This document shows, piece by piece, positions 35,103-49,300 of a stretch of DNA of 64,000 bases. Both the position numbers and the translations under genes were made by a program. The DNA is from Opeltia flavorubescens (taxonomy: Eukaryota > Ascomycota > Lecanoromycetes > Teloschistales > Teloschistaceae), in assembly GCA_000442125.1 (NCBI GenBank), contig KE546970.1, positions 537,816 through 601,815 on the forward strand, given 5' to 3'. The notes beneath the pieces were generated by a model. The model made no database searches, was not told the DNA's origin, and saw only the letters and a list, made by a program, of their open reading frames with translations. The stretch's first letter is position 1; every line of letters begins with the position of its first letter.

Positions 35103-36336
35103 GGAGAACTAAAAAGACCTATAGAATAGTAGCTACGAGATAGCGAGGAATGCGAGGAGAAAGTTGAGGGGAGTTGCTGGAATTGCTTTGATACATCGTC
35201 GAACAGGGTTTCGTCATCCGGATTTTCGAGTTTAATTATGACCGAAACACGGGCGGCGGGATTCGAATATTATGAGCGACGGAAATTCCGATGATATTGC
35301 GGTTGCGTTAAACAGAATAGATAATACTAGCACTGGCTAGCTATCGTTGCTGGGGGGATTAGAGGGGGGCTAGAACTAGGCGAAATGTTACATTACCTTA
35401 GCTAACGATAAAATATAATATATAGTATAAATTCTTATTTAATATAAAATTTGAAAATTAAAATTAAAATTAATATTATTAGTATAATCGCCGCTTTCGA
35501 CGGCGATTTCGATTTTATTTTTTATTATAAATATTAGTTTTTTTTTATAAATTAAAATTATTATATAGAACAAATATAAAAAAAAATTATTATATATTAT
35601 ATATTATAAAAATTAATTAAATTATAAAATATAATAATTATATTTAAATTAAATATTAAAACTAAAAATATATAATTATATTAAATAAATTCAATAAATT
35701 ATTTATATTAGATATTAATAAAAATTCGTTAAAAATATTCGATTTTATTTTCTATTTATTTTTTAATTAAAAATTTATTTAATTTATTTAAAATATTTTT
35801 ATTATATATTATATAATTTAAATTCAATTATATTATTTAAAATTTTTAATTAAAATTTTTTTATATTTTTTTATAAATTTATTTTTATTAATTAAATTTT
35901 TTAATAAATTTTATTATATAAAAATCGCTTTTAAAGATATTAATTAATATAAAAAATTTTTAAAAAAAATAACGAATATAAAATATTATATATAAAAAAA
36001 TTAAAATTTTTTATTAATTTTAAAAATAATTATTAGATATTATATTTTATATTTTTTTTTATATAATAGATTTAATAAAAAAAATATAGTTTATATAAAA
36101 AATTAATTTTTATTCGTTTTTTTATTAGCTATAAACTGCGATTTTAAAATAAAAAAATACTAAAATCCAGTTAAATTTTTTATTAAAAATAATTTATTTA
36201 GTTTTATATATAATTATATTTAAAAAAACAATTTAAAATATTTAACGAATATATTTTAATATTATAAAACTTTCGAAATTTAAATAAAATTAGTAATATT
36301 ATTAGCTATAAAAGATTTACGCTGGTAATTTTTATT

Positions 36337-36996
36337 ATATATCGGTAAAACGGGAAACGATTTCTGGGCGCCCCGGGCCAGCTAAAATTCTAGGGGCCAG
36401 AAGTCTATAAACCAGGCTCTATAATACCCGGGGCTAATACGCTACCGCTCGAGGCCTATCCGAAGCCGTCGGAATCAATTTAAGAATATTATAAACGCCT
36501 CGAGCGTTTTATACGGCGGCTAGCGCTTATTAATATAAAAAAAAGATTTTAATAAAGGCTTTAATAGTAGATAATAATAATAATAATATATTATATTTAT
36601 TAACGCCTATAATAATCGGCCGGATTTATACGCGTATATAATTTTATTAAATTATTCGAAAAAAGTATTTATATTTATTTAATATAGATATTTATAGCGT
36701 TAAAGCTTTAGTAAAATAATAATAAAATAAAAAAACTTTAAAAAAATCGGAAATAACGAATTTAGCGCTAGTTTATAGCGCTAAAATTTTTAAAAAATTA
36801 AAAACGATTTTTTATTAATTTTATTAGTTTTTTTTTATTATATTTTTTTTACTAATAATAGATTAGATTAGAGCTAGCCTCGGGCTAGTTTATTATATAT
36901 TTTAGTACTAATATCTAGCTCGAGGCTACCGGGGCTAAAAAATCGACTAGTTATTTACTCGGGGCTAAAGGGCTAGTTTTCCGTTTTATCGATATA
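36337..36996. mobile_element. Short TIR element (MITE-like or internally deleted DNA transposon)
   Basis: A relatively GC-rich patch is bounded by imperfect inverted repeats: ATCGGTAAAACGGGAAAC at about 36341-36358 and its complement-like GTTTTCCGTTTTATCGAT at 36976-36993, both next to TATATA. Inside each end are CCCGGGGCTAA or CGGGGCTAAAG motifs. At about 660 bp it is too short for a full transposase gene. The flanking TA suggests a Tc1/mariner-type target site, but this is inference. RIP erosion prevents a coding assignment. Confidence 0.5.
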
Positions 36997-39900
36997 TACT
37001 CGCTGAAAAAATTTATAGAGCTAAAAAAGCTGGTAAAATTAAAAAATTTAATTGAACTAAAAAATCTAATAGAATTAATAAAATAGAAAATAATATTTTA
37101 TTAATTAATTATTCTATTTTTATATTTAAAATTTCAATTTTTGGAATTTTTTATTAAAAATATTTGAAGTTTTTTTATTGAATTATAAATATATTTATTT
37201 TTAAATTTAATTATAAAAAAAATTTAAAAATTATTAAATATATAAAAATATATTTTAAAACTCGAATTTTATAAAACGCGATTTTATAAAATCGTTAAAT
37301 AAATAATTTACAATTTTTAAATTAATAGAGCTATATAATAGAATATAGAAAATATTTATTTAAATAATAATAGAATTAATTATTAAAAAATTAATAATTT
37401 AAAATTTATAGAATTTTTATAAAATATAAATATTATTTATATTAAATATAATTTTATTTATTGTAAATTTTATATTTATTAGATTTTTAATTTTATAATT
37501 TTATTTTTTTTAATTAGATTAAATTTTTTAAATTTTATAAATAAAAAATAAATTTATATAATATTTTTTTACCTATTATTAACTAGTATATAATTATATT
37601 AAAATTTATAAAAATTAATTTTATAAATTATAAATAAACGGATTTTATATATAATTATAAAATTTAAATATTTTATAATTTAATTAAAAATCTAATTATT
37701 TTTTTAATCTATTTAATTAATTTAAATAAATTATATAAATTATTTTAATTTTATTTAAATATTTATAAATTATAAATTTTTAGTTTATAATATCTATTTA
37801 ATATTATTTTATAAAATTTAAAAAATTAAATTTATAAATAAATATATTAAAATTTTATTTTTTTATTTATTATAAAATAATTTAAAATAATATAAAAATT
37901 TTTTAAAATTTTTTAAAAAAATAAATTTTATAAATTTTAATTTTTAATTATATTAAATTATTTTCAAATATTAAATTTTAAAAATAAATAATATTTTTAT
38001 TATAAAATTTTTTTTTTAAAATATTATTTTATTTATTATATAATAATAAAAAATTTTAAAATTTATTTTAATAATATTAAATTATTTTTTATTATATAAA
38101 ATTATTTAAAATTTAATTTTTAATTTTAATTTCTTTTTAAAAAATATATAATAAAAAATATATAATAAATTAAATATTTTTTTAAAATTATATTTTTTAA
38201 AAAGTTATAATTATAATAAAAAAATAAATAATTTTTTTTTATTTAATTATTATTTATTAGATTTTTTTTTATTTTTATAATATTTTTTTAATAAAAATTT
38301 TTTAGAATATTTAAATAATTATATTTTTTATTAAATTATAAATTTTTTATAATTTTTTTTTTTAAATTTAAAGCTATAAATTATTATATAAATATTATTT
38401 TTAATAATTATTATAATTTTTTTATTAAATTATAATATTAATATTATAAATTTTTATTTAATTTTATAAATTCTAGTTAATTTAATCAATAAATAATTTT
38501 AAAATTAATTTTTTTAATTTTTTATATAAATTTTATTATAGTTTTTTTATTTAAAAAAAATTATAATATAAAATTATAATTTAAATATTTAAAAAATTTT
38601 TTTTTTATATATTTTTTAATTATAATTTTTAAAATTTTTTATATTAAATATTTATATTATTTTAATTAATTAATAAAAGTTTTATTTAATTTATAAAATA
38701 TATAAAATATTTTAAATTTATTTAAATTATATTTATTTTATATTAATAAAAAAAGTAATTTAATATAATTATTATTTATAAATTAACTATTAATATATAT
38801 ATAATATTTATTTTTTAATATAAATAATATAAAAAATAAAATTCTATTTATTAATTTTATTTAAAAAAAAATATTTATTATATTTAAATAAAATAATAAT
38901 AATATTTTAAATAATTTAAAAATAAATTTATTTAAAAATATAAATTTATTATTATTATTATTTTAATAATAATAAATATAATTAAACCTTTTATTTTTAT
39001 AATAAATAAAAATTTAATAAATTATTAATAAAATATATATTAATAATTTTTTTTTAAAATATTTATTTAAAACTTTTATTAATAGTTTATTTTTAAATAT
39101 AATATTTAATAGTTTTATTTAAAAATATAGATATATTATATTTAATTTATAAAAATAAATAATTATTTAAATTAATATAATAATATAATTTTTTTAATTT
39201 ATATATAAATTTTTAAAAATAATTTTTTAAATAAAAAATAGATTTTATATAATTTAATTACTTTTTTTTTATTTATAAATAGATTTTTTATTTTAAATTT
39301 TTTTTTAATATATCTATTTTTAGTTTTATTTATTCGAAATTTTTAATAGATTTTTTTATATTATTTAAATTATTAATTAGTTTTTAAAAATTTTTACAAA
39401 ATATAATATTAATTTAATAAATTAAATAGTAAAATTTATTTTTAATTATATATTTATTTAATTTTTATTCTAATTTTTTTTTTTATTTTTTATTAAAATT
39501 AAATAAAATTTAAAATTTTTAATATAAAAATATTATAATTTAAATAATTTAATATAAAATATAAAAAAAATTTTTTTATATTATTTAAATAATTTAAAAA
39601 ATTAAATTTATTTATTTATTTTTTTTTAAATTTAAAAAGATTTTAATTATTTAAAATTTAGTTTTTTTTTAAATTTTAAAATTTAAATATTAATATTTTA
39701 TAATAATTTTTTTTTTTTTTAAAAATTTATAATTTTATAATAAATACTATAATATTTTATTTATTATTTAAAATTTTTTTTACAAAATTTAATTAAATAA
39801 TTTTTTAAAAATTTTAATTAATTTATTTTTTTAAATATTAAAAATACTTTTTTTTTAAAAATTATATTTTTTAAAATTTAATTTTTAAAATAATAATATA

Positions 39901-40020
39901 CCTTTTAAATAATTTATTTAAAAATTTACTAGTATTTTTATAAATATTATTATTATAAATAAATTCCGTTAAAAATAATAATTTTAAATAATTTTCCTAT
40001 TTTTAATAATAATAAATTTA

Positions 40021-40200
40021 TAGCTAGATTAATTAGTTAATCGAATTTTCTAGATAAAATCTGGACCCGAAATCGATTTGAGTCGAATTAAAAATTTCTA
40101 GAATTTAATCCGACTCGGATTAAATTCTAATCGGGTCGGATTTTTAATAAATCGGATTTTAATTAAATCGGATTTTTAATAAATCGGTTTTAAATTAAAT
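40021..40200 (+). repeat. hAT-like terminal/subterminal sequence, left copy
   Basis: This patch has repeated GGATT/CGGGTCGGATTTTTAATAAATCGG-type motifs, including ACCCGAAATCGA and TTTAATCCGACTCG, in otherwise featureless AT sequence. The same two blocks in the same order occur on the minus strand at 56,225-56,410. Short GGGTCGG-like subterminal repeats are typical of hAT transposons, but no transposase can be read. Confidence 0.4.
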
Positions 40201-42541
40201 TAAATTTAATTATTTTTTAAAAAAATTTATTTAAATTTAATAATATATTTTATAATATAAATTTTATAATATTAGTTTTTTTTATTAAAGTTAAAATTAT
40301 ATTAATAATTATAATTATTATTTTTATAGTAATATATTATATTAATTTATTATATTATTTTTTTATAAATATAAAACTATATTTAATAATATTTTAAATT
40401 TATTATTATAAAATTAAACGAGTTTTTTTTATAAAAAAAATAATATAAATAAATCTAGTAAAAAATTGATATTTAATTTATTAATTAATAATATTTATTT
40501 AAATTAATCTATAAATTAGAATTTAAATTAAAATATTAGTATATTTATTATATTAATATATTTATTTTAAAAAAAATAAAAGTTAATTTAAATAAAAATA
40601 AAAAAAATTTAATTTTAATACCTAATTTTAATTTTTTAAATTAAAAGCGAGTATATTTAATAAAATAATAATATTGGTAAAATTTTTAAAATTTAATAAT
40701 TAAATATTTTTATAGTAGTTTAAATTAAAAATATTTTTAATAAATTAATCTAATTTTTATAAATATAAAAAAAAAAAAATTTAAATAAAAATTATTCGAA
40801 ATTTTAATTAAAATTTAAATAAACTACTTTAATTTTTATCAATAAATTTATAATTATTTATTAAAATTTTCTTAAAAATTTCAATTATTTTATTATTTTT
40901 AGTTTATTAATTATTTTAATTATAAATAAATATTTAATTTTTATTTTTTATTAAAAGTTTAAACGACTATATTTTTAATTAAATATTAAAATAAATTTTA
41001 AATATATAAATATATTAAATAATATATAAAAATAATATATTATTAATATATTATTTAAAAAAAAAAGTTATATAAATAATAGCGAAGATTTTAGTTAAAA
41101 AACTTAAAATTATTAATTATATAAAATTTTTATATAATTTAATTTTTTTTTATAAATTATTAATAATTTTATTTTTTAAAACTTTTTTTAAATATTTTTT
41201 TTATTATATAATTTATTAATTAAATAACTTTAATTAATTAAAATAAAAAAATTTATATTAATAAATATAAAAAAATCTATAATAAATTATATAATATAAA
41301 TTAAGTTTTTCTTATAATAAATATTTAATCTAGCTTTTAAAAGATTTTATATTTAAAAATACTAATATATTAGATTAATAATTAATATTAATTTTAAAAC
41401 TATTAATTTAAATTTATATTATTAATTATAAATTATTCTAGTAAAATTTAATATTATAAAATATAAACCCTTTTTAATTATTATAATATTAGTCTAAAAC
41501 CTTTTAATATTATTCCTAATAATATAAGTTTTAATAGTATTTTAAAAATAAAATTAAAAAATAAACTTTTCTAATTAAACTAAAAATAAAAAAAAGCTAA
41601 AAACTTTTTATTATATTTAATCTATATTATTAATTTTATAATCTAGAATTTTAATATAATAATTAGATTTTAAATAATAAATAATACTTTAAACTAGAAT
41701 TTAAAGAATAAATATTTTAGTAATTTTAATATAAAATTATTAAATATATTTAAAAAAGTAATATAATAAAATAATATTTTAAAAAAATTTAAATTATTAA
41801 TAATAGTTTAAATTTACGCGTTTATTATTTATATAAATATAATTTTTTAGCGTAAATTATATTTTAAAAAATTTTAATTAAAAAAAAATCTAAATTATAA
41901 ACTAAAAGATTTATTTTAAAATATTAGTATTTAATAAAATTTTATATATTTAATTATTTATTAAATATATTAATTATATAAAATTTTTATTATTTATATT
42001 AATAAAAAAAAGAGTTTAGATAATAAATTCAATAAAATCCGTTTTAATATTAATAATTAATAATTTTTTTTATTTTTTAAAATTATATTTTATTTTTTTT
42101 ATAATTTTATATTTATTATTTTATAGATTATTAATATAAATATTTATTTAATATTTTATATTTTTATTAAAATATATAATTATTATAAAATAATTAAAAA
42201 AACTTTTAAAATATTATACTATTTTATAAAAATTATTATAATAGAAATCTATTAAATAATAATCTAGAATTTTAAAAAATATTATTTATATATAAAAAAA
42301 AAGTAAATTAAAATATAATTTAGCTAATATTTTAAATTTAATAATAAAATCAATTTATATTATAAATAAAATATTAATAAAAGATTTAAATCTAATTAAT
42401 AAAATTTTATAAATTATTATTATAAAAAGTTTATAAAATATTTTAATAGAAATTATAATAATTTTTTTAATATTTTAATATAAAATAATTAATTTAAAAA
42501 AATTAAATAGATAATATATATAAATAATATATTTATATTCT

Positions 42542-42585
42542 TGTTATAGTTGGTAATAGTCTAGTTTATTATAATATCGTAGAGC
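42542..42585 (+). repeat. 5' LTR of gypsy element, first part
   Basis: The first 44 bp of the 5' LTR, from TGTTATAG to AGAGC, align with 53442-53485 with only RIP-type transitions. It breaks off at the nested insertion. AGAGC at 42581-42585 doubles as the nested element's target duplication. Confidence 0.85.
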
Positions 42586-42756
42586 TATTACGGTTCTATT
42601 ATAGAGTACCGTGGAGAATATATACCAAGGCATTATTACCGGATTAGGCCTAGTGCGCTTGGTATTCTTATATATTTTACAGCGATTCTATAGAGATTTA
42701 GCAATTAACTTTTCAATTACCTACTTTTTATACTATATACATTCTGCACTTTAACA
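42586..42756 (+). repeat. 5' LTR of nested element
   Basis: 171 bp, TATTACGG to TTTAACA. It aligns end to end with 45888-46058 and with the solo LTR at 30,825. Nearly all differences are transitions (for example CCCTGATA against TTTAACA), as RIP produces. Confidence 0.88.
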
Positions 42757-42758
42757 AA

Positions 42759-42768
42759 TGGTAGCAAT
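42759..42768 (+). other. Probable primer-binding site
   Basis: TGGTAGCAAT begins two bases after the 5' LTR and resembles the complement of the initiator methionine tRNA 3' end used by many LTR elements. Later bases no longer match, perhaps because of RIP. Confidence 0.45.
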
Positions 42769-43559
42769 TGTATAAGTTTATAATCCTACCTATATTATTA
42801 TATATAGGCTATCTATTATATATTAGCCAGTAGTAAAATACTGTTAAAAGTCCTCCTATATCGGTAGAGACCTACTAGCTTCCGCCCGCAAAAATCAAAT
42901 AAATATCTCCTGCGTACTATACCACCTACCCTATATACTCTACCTACCTACCTAATACTGCTAATAGTTCGATCGTTCCTTACCTAAATTACGTTGTATA
43001 TATTTAATAGTATAGACCTAAGCGGTATTATTTTAGGCCTTAGTAGTATAAATTTTAAAAATACTATAAAAGAGTTTAATATAGATATAAAATCTTATAG
43101 TCGTACTAGGTATAAGCGCTAGTTAGTTATATTTAAGAACTATATACCGCTAATTAATAAAGGGGGTAAATAAACAATCGACTCTATTATTAGGTAGATT
43201 AGTAGGAAGAATAAGTAGGATAAATCTATATTTAAAGATTATAAGTTTATCTTTTATTAATAGCGTATTAAAATTAATAAGGTTAACGAATAAATAGATA
43301 TTATATACGATAATATATAGAAGTTTTAAAACGAGGTAAAAAAGCTATCTAGCTTTATATGTAGTAAATTAGTAGAATAATTAAATACCGGCGAGTAAAA
43401 GAGCCTAGAGAATATATAAAAGAAATAGAGGTATTTTAGTACTATTCCGCCTATTTCGTTTCTAAAATCTCTATTATCTCCTGGTATAATTATAAAGGAT
43501 CTCCTCGCCTTTATAACCGCTAACCAGAATTATACTAGTAACGCTAGCACTATTAATAC

Positions 43560-45250
43560 TAGCGCTAAATTCAAGCTATTAAATATAGGCTATTTTAACC
43601 CTTATCTATTAGAAGCTACCTATAGTAAAAGCGATTTCGTTATTATAAAATAGGATACCTATTTTCGCGATATATACCTCTTTATTAGTATAGCTAAAAA
43701 TACTATATAAATAAAAAATACGGTATTAATACGCTAGAACCTTTATTTATACCTCCGCGGCGGCGCCTAGGTATAGTTTTTTATAAAATTCGATAATTTC
43801 TAGCGAGGTAGCCTATAAATAGGTAAGAATCTAGATTTATAGGAGGAGAAGCTAGTAACTAGATTTAAAATATACTAATTAGATATACTAAATTTATTTA
43901 ATATAAATTAATTTACTATTAAAAATATAAAGAAGTAATGTTCTTCTACGGAATATATATAAATAGTAGCTAGATATAAAAGAAACGCGGGATTTAACGT
44001 CGCTAGCTAGGTTATATAGGCGTATAATCACCTAGTACTAGGCTTATAGCGAAATATTAACCGACCTAGTTCCTATACGAATCTACTAGATTTTATTACC
44101 TAGCTAAAAGCTAAAAATATAGTATAGAAACGCTTCTATAAATAAAAGGTGCCGGAGAAAGCTATAAAGAATCGCTAGTAATTTTATTAGGGTTTCTCTT
44201 AAAATAATGCCTATTAATTATAATAGCAATCCTGTGAGAACCAACCGTACTAAAATCGTCAGCTGTACCGCTAGTAGGAGCCTCTTAGGTAGTGGAACGG
44301 TCCCAGGTAAAATAGCGCTAGTTTTCAGAAGAAGCGCTAAAATAATTTTTAGCGCACTAATTACTTTTAGCGCCAGATCGAGGTACTAAAAAACCTATAT
44401 ATCGGCCCTATATTTAATTCACAGCAAAATCGGTAGCAAAATGCTTATTTTAGTAACGTAAATAATATACCAAATTCAAATAGCTAAGATACCTATTATA
44501 GTGCTTATAGAGATGAAGGAGAACTAAAAAAACTAAGGGATACCGGAGATCCTTATAAGCAAATATTTAATAATACGCCTATAGAAAATTACTATACTTA
44601 TAGCCTATCTATTAATTTTAATAATACTCGGGACGAATAGTATAGAATATAGCTATTTACCTGCTATAAATACCTTATATCCTTAGCGGTATTTAGTAAT
44701 TTAGATAAGTTGTAGGATTATATACTAGATATATATAACTATAATTTTAGGGGCTACTAATTCTTTTATATTCGCTGTTAATTTGTATAAAAGTAACACG
44801 TTAAAGATTATATATATATATTCCGGCGCCCTAAATTAGGCTATATAATAGCGTAGGTATACCTATTTAATACTAAGCTCTAGGCATATATTAATACTAG
44901 TAGTGGGGCTTTAATTTTTAATAGGAATCTTTTACCTTTCTACTTAAATTACTATAATATAGTATAGAGAACTAAACTAGTAATACTATAAGGCGTATAT
45001 AGCCTATAAATTACTAATAAGATCGCGCGATTTAATGTCCAGCTAGGTGGATCTAACGGTTAAAATATGCTTGTGGAAGCCTACCTAATAGATAATTTAT
45101 AGGCAGGTCTTATTATAGGCCTATCGCAACTTATAGAGTACGATACTATTATTTATATAGCCAAAAAATTTATGATAATAAGGGAGAAGAAGATAGCTTT
45201 TACCTATAAATTTGGTAGTAATAAAAATACGCTCTTTATTATATATACTA
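43560..45250 (+). pseudogene. Degraded gag/protease-like coding remnant of nested element
   Basis: In one plus-strand frame near 43,560-43,870 the translation resembles fungal retroelement gag proteins (a YFRDIYLF block after NIGYFNPYL). It is broken by stops such as TAG where CAG would fit. A frame near 45,020-45,130 resembles the end of an aspartic protease (VQLGGSNG, AGLIIGL). The reading frame is not continuous and nothing here should be expressed. Confidence 0.5.
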
Positions 45251-45887
45251 GCATTTTTATACCTACCTTTATAATTTATACTGAGCGCTAGGAGAAATGG
45301 TAGGCACTAACGAACTTAATAATACTACCTAAGAGGCTTTGTAAATCTAAAATGGTGCTAATAAATATTTAGTTTAATTCTAACCAATTAGAAATAAGTA
45401 TTTAAAAGCGTTTAAATACAGTACTTTTAAATTAAATTTATTCTAAGTAATTAAATACTGATTTTACGCAGAAGTAAATCGCGCCACTCCTTATTTCGCC
45501 GCTGTATATCCTACCCTCGCCGCTATACCCCTCTACACCTACTATACATTCTTATATATATTCTCTACGCCTTTATATATACAAGCGTTATACTATTATA
45601 GCTACTTTAAATCGCAAGCTACGCCGCTACCGATATACACGCTTACCTTAGCAGTAATACGACGAGCTAATTAGTTAAACTGGAATAGAAAATAAGGTTA
45701 GAAAACACGGTTGTAATATAGATTGGAATTATCTAGATAAATAACGAGGCGTTAGAGTATAAAACGGTATAAAAGCAACAATATATCTAGTATATAAAAT
45801 GTATATAAAGAGCGTCAATGCTCCCTAGGTATCTCGCCGGCGCTACTAGCAGCGAGGGCGCTGCTTTTTGTGTTTTTTATAGGCATC

Positions 45888-46058
45888 TGTTACGGTTCTG
45901 CTATGGGGTACCGTGGAGAACATATACCAAGGCATTATTACCGGATTAGGCCTAGTGCGCTTGGCATTCTCATATATTTCACAGCGATTCCATAGAGATT
46001 TAGCAATCAATTTCTCAACCACCTACTTTTTATGCTATATACATTCTGCACCCTGATA
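45888..46058 (+). repeat. 3' LTR of nested element
   Basis: 171 bp from TGTTACGG to CTGATA. It is less mutated than the 5' copy and keeps GGGGTACCGTGGAGAAC and CACCACCTACTTTTTATG-like segments. The AGAGC duplication follows at once. Confidence 0.88.
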
Positions 46059-46063
46059 AGAGC

Positions 46064-46276
46064 CGTCGTATAGCTTCGGCTAAAACGTTATATCGCCATA
46101 TTATACTAGTAGGGAAGGGGGCCTATATAGTTAGAGGAATTCCCTCTAATATTTATAGCTCTCTAGATATTAATATATATATATTTTCTATATATAGCTT
46201 CGTATATACGATAATAGAATATTAGATTATTATTTATATTTTTATATAGTTTCTCTATTATTATATTTTTTTTATA
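46064..46276 (+). repeat. 5' LTR of gypsy element, second part
   Basis: 213 bp continuing the split LTR, starting CGTCGTATAGC and ending TTTTATA. It aligns with 53486-53698, sharing GGAAGGGGGCCTATATAGTT and ATTAATATATATATATT. With the first 44 bp the total is 257 bp, equal to the 3' copy. Confidence 0.86.
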
Positions 46277-46399
46277 TCTTAATATTTCTATTTTTTATAA
46301 AAAGCAGTTTAATTATATCGCGAAATTATAGCGTAAAATAATAATAATAATACTACGCTTATAATTAAATTATAACTATTAATAAATACGGTTATACTA

Positions 46400-49300
46400 T
46401 AAAATAACAATATAGATAAGCTTGTTAGCGACGTTTTAGATATAGAAATTTAAATTTTTAAAGTAGAATAAACTCTAGCCTATTAGTAAAGAAGGTTAGA
46501 AATATTAAAAGTTAAAAAAGAATTAGGATTTCTAGAGTTATTTATTATTATATATTAATAATAAGCCTTTAAAACCCCGATTAACGATTTTAAATATATT
46601 AAAAAGTAGAAAATAAATAAAAAATCGAAGTTAAAGGTTCTTAATTTTATTTAATATAAAAGTAAAAATTATATAGAATATATACTATTTAAACGTAAAT
46701 ATAAATACGTTTTTAAAATTTATTTAATTATATACGAAATAAAAGCTTTAAAGATTCTATTTAATATAGGTTACCTTAATTATTATCTAGCGAATATATA
46801 AAACCGAATTAAAAAAGCGAACCTAAATACTAGATTTAAAATAACCTAAAAGAAATAATTAAAACTTTTATTAAATTAATTCGATTTTTAAACTATCTAT
46901 AATATTAAAATAATATTATAATACTTTAATACGAAATATTATAATAAATAAAATATTTTTTTATTTATTAAATATTTAAAAGACTTTAAAAATTATATAA
47001 AAGAATTTTTACTAGATTATATTCGGGTAAATATCCTAAAAAACGCCCTTCGGAGTAGTATAGCTAACGAAATATTTAAAATATTTAACCTTCTAAAAAT
47101 ATATTAAAAGATTATTAATTAGGTAGTTAAAATTAAATTAGTTTAATTATAATATCGGGCGCGTATTAGTTATAATAATATAAATATTAGAGTATTAAGT
47201 TTTAAAAGCTATAAAAGTAGTTAAAAAAGATAAAGTCCGTTTAATACTATTATACCAGCGACTAGCGCGAATACAACGATAACTAGTTATAGAAATTATA
47301 AAAGCTAATATAATTTCTAAAGGTATAGTTTAAATAGTAGCCGCGGATTTTATAAAGATAGCGATATACTAATAATAATTACTTATTAAAGGTATAGTAA
47401 AAAAAGCTATAAAAAATTTAATTATCCTTATAAAAATAAAGAGGGAAAAAATAAAATTTAATAGATATTATTTTTATACTATTAGATCGCTAATAAATAG
47501 GGCTATAAATATTTTATCTAATTATAAATATAATTATTTAAAAGGAAAAATAGGAGGTTAACTTAGCTGTACTTATTAATTATAATATAAGCTTAAATTT
47601 TATATCGTAATACCATATAAAGGAGTTAAGGCTATATAATAACCGCGATATTAAAGCGCTAATTAGAATATTAAATAGTATAAATTTAATTTATTTTTAA
47701 AAATATAAGCTTCCAGTTAATTTTACTAATTTAAAAAAAAAATTTAGAATAATAATAGATAAATATATTAGAGCGAATATTAAATTTTTCGATATTATAT
47801 TTAGCTTTTTATAGTTATATTAATATAATCTAGATATTAATTAAATATATATATAATAGATATAGCGCGATTCCGGTATTATTCTAACGGAAATAGATAT
47901 TAAATTAATCCCGGTTGAAGAATTAGAATATTTATTAAAGGTAGAAGGATTTAAATAATTATACTTTTTTAATATAAAATTATATAATAAAAACGATATA
48001 ATCGCTTTATATAATATTAAAAAAGCGATTTTATTTAAAAAATATACTAATCTAAAAAAGATTTATAATTTTTAAAAAGTCGATAAATTTTTTAAATATT
48101 TTATAAATAATTATATTTTTAAAATAATAAGTAATCTACCGTTTAAACCTTTATATAATTTTTTAATTATTAAATTAGAGGTTTTATAAATTTATATTAA
48201 TAAAAATCTAGTAAAAAAGTTTATCTATTATTTAATATTATAAGCTAGCGCTCTGATTATATTTATAAAAAAGAAAAATAATAATCTTCGCCTTTATATT
48301 AACTACTAGGGGTTAAACCGGGTTATTATTAAAAACCGGTACTTTTTTCCCCTAATATTAAAAGCCTTAGATAGGCTGTATAAAATAATAATTTTTACCT
48401 ACTTAAATATCTAGAATACCTACTATTATATTAGAATCTAAAAGGGCGATAAATAAAAAATAGCGTTTTATATTTATTATAGCTATTTTAAATATTATAT
48501 TATATTATTTAATTTAATAAATACCCCGGTTACTTTTTAAATATATATTAATAATATTTTTAAAGATTTTCTAGACTTTTTTATTATAATATATATAAAT
48601 AATTTATTAATCTATTTCGAGAATAAAGCTAAATATTTAATATATATATAAAAGGTTCTCGCGAGACTATTATAATATAGGCTGTATATTAAATTAAAGA
48701 AGTATTTATTTAATATATATAAAGTTAGATTTATAAAATTTATTATTCGCTTTAATAGCGTTATAATAGAGGAGTCTTATATTAAATATATAAGGAATTA
48801 GCCCCTTTTAAAATTATACCGCGATATATAGTATTTTTTTAAATTTATAAACTTTTATTAACGTTTTATTAAAGTATTTTTATAGATAGTATTATTATTA
48901 ATATCGCTATTAAAAAGCGGTAATAAAAAAAAATTTAATATTAAATTTATTCTAATTAAAAAAATAATTAGCGCGTTTAAAATATTAAAGGAACGCTTTA
49001 TAATAGCGTCTATTTTATAATAATTCGATTATATATTTTAAATTCGTATTAAAATAAACGTTTTAAAGTATACTATTTTAGTAATTATCTTATAGCCCTT
49101 TAATACCGGTATATAAATCTATTAATATTTTATCGCCTATTAGTTCTAGAAGAAAACGATAATTAAGCGTAACTATAATATTAAAAATTCGGAAATATTA
49201 ACTATCGTTTACGCCTATAAATAGTAGCGATATTATATTAAAGGGGCCTTTTATAAAATAAAGGTTATTATTAATTATACGAATTTTTATAACTTTTTTA

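Larger units (their letters stand above)
42586..46058 (+). mobile_element. Nested small LTR retroelement with gag/protease-like interior, no reverse transcriptase seen
   Basis: The 3473-bp element has 171-bp LTRs (42586-42756 and 45888-46058) and perfect AGAGC duplications (42581-42585 and 46059-46063). LTRs start TGTTACGG (TATTACGG in the mutated 5' copy) and end TGACA-like. Right after the 5' LTR, TGGTAGCAAT resembles an initiator-Met tRNA primer site. The plus-strand interior keeps gag-like stretches near 43,560-43,900 and an aspartic-protease-like region near 45,000-45,200, both with stop codons. I find no polymerase or integrase motifs, so the element is probably non-autonomous. It carries more CpA/TpG than its host gypsy element, consistent with a younger insertion. 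Confidence 0.82.

Noticed and set aside
44207-44389. 60-codon plus-strand open frame in the nested element
   Set aside because: It is a chance opening in a degraded retroelement interior, in a different frame from the gag-like remnants.
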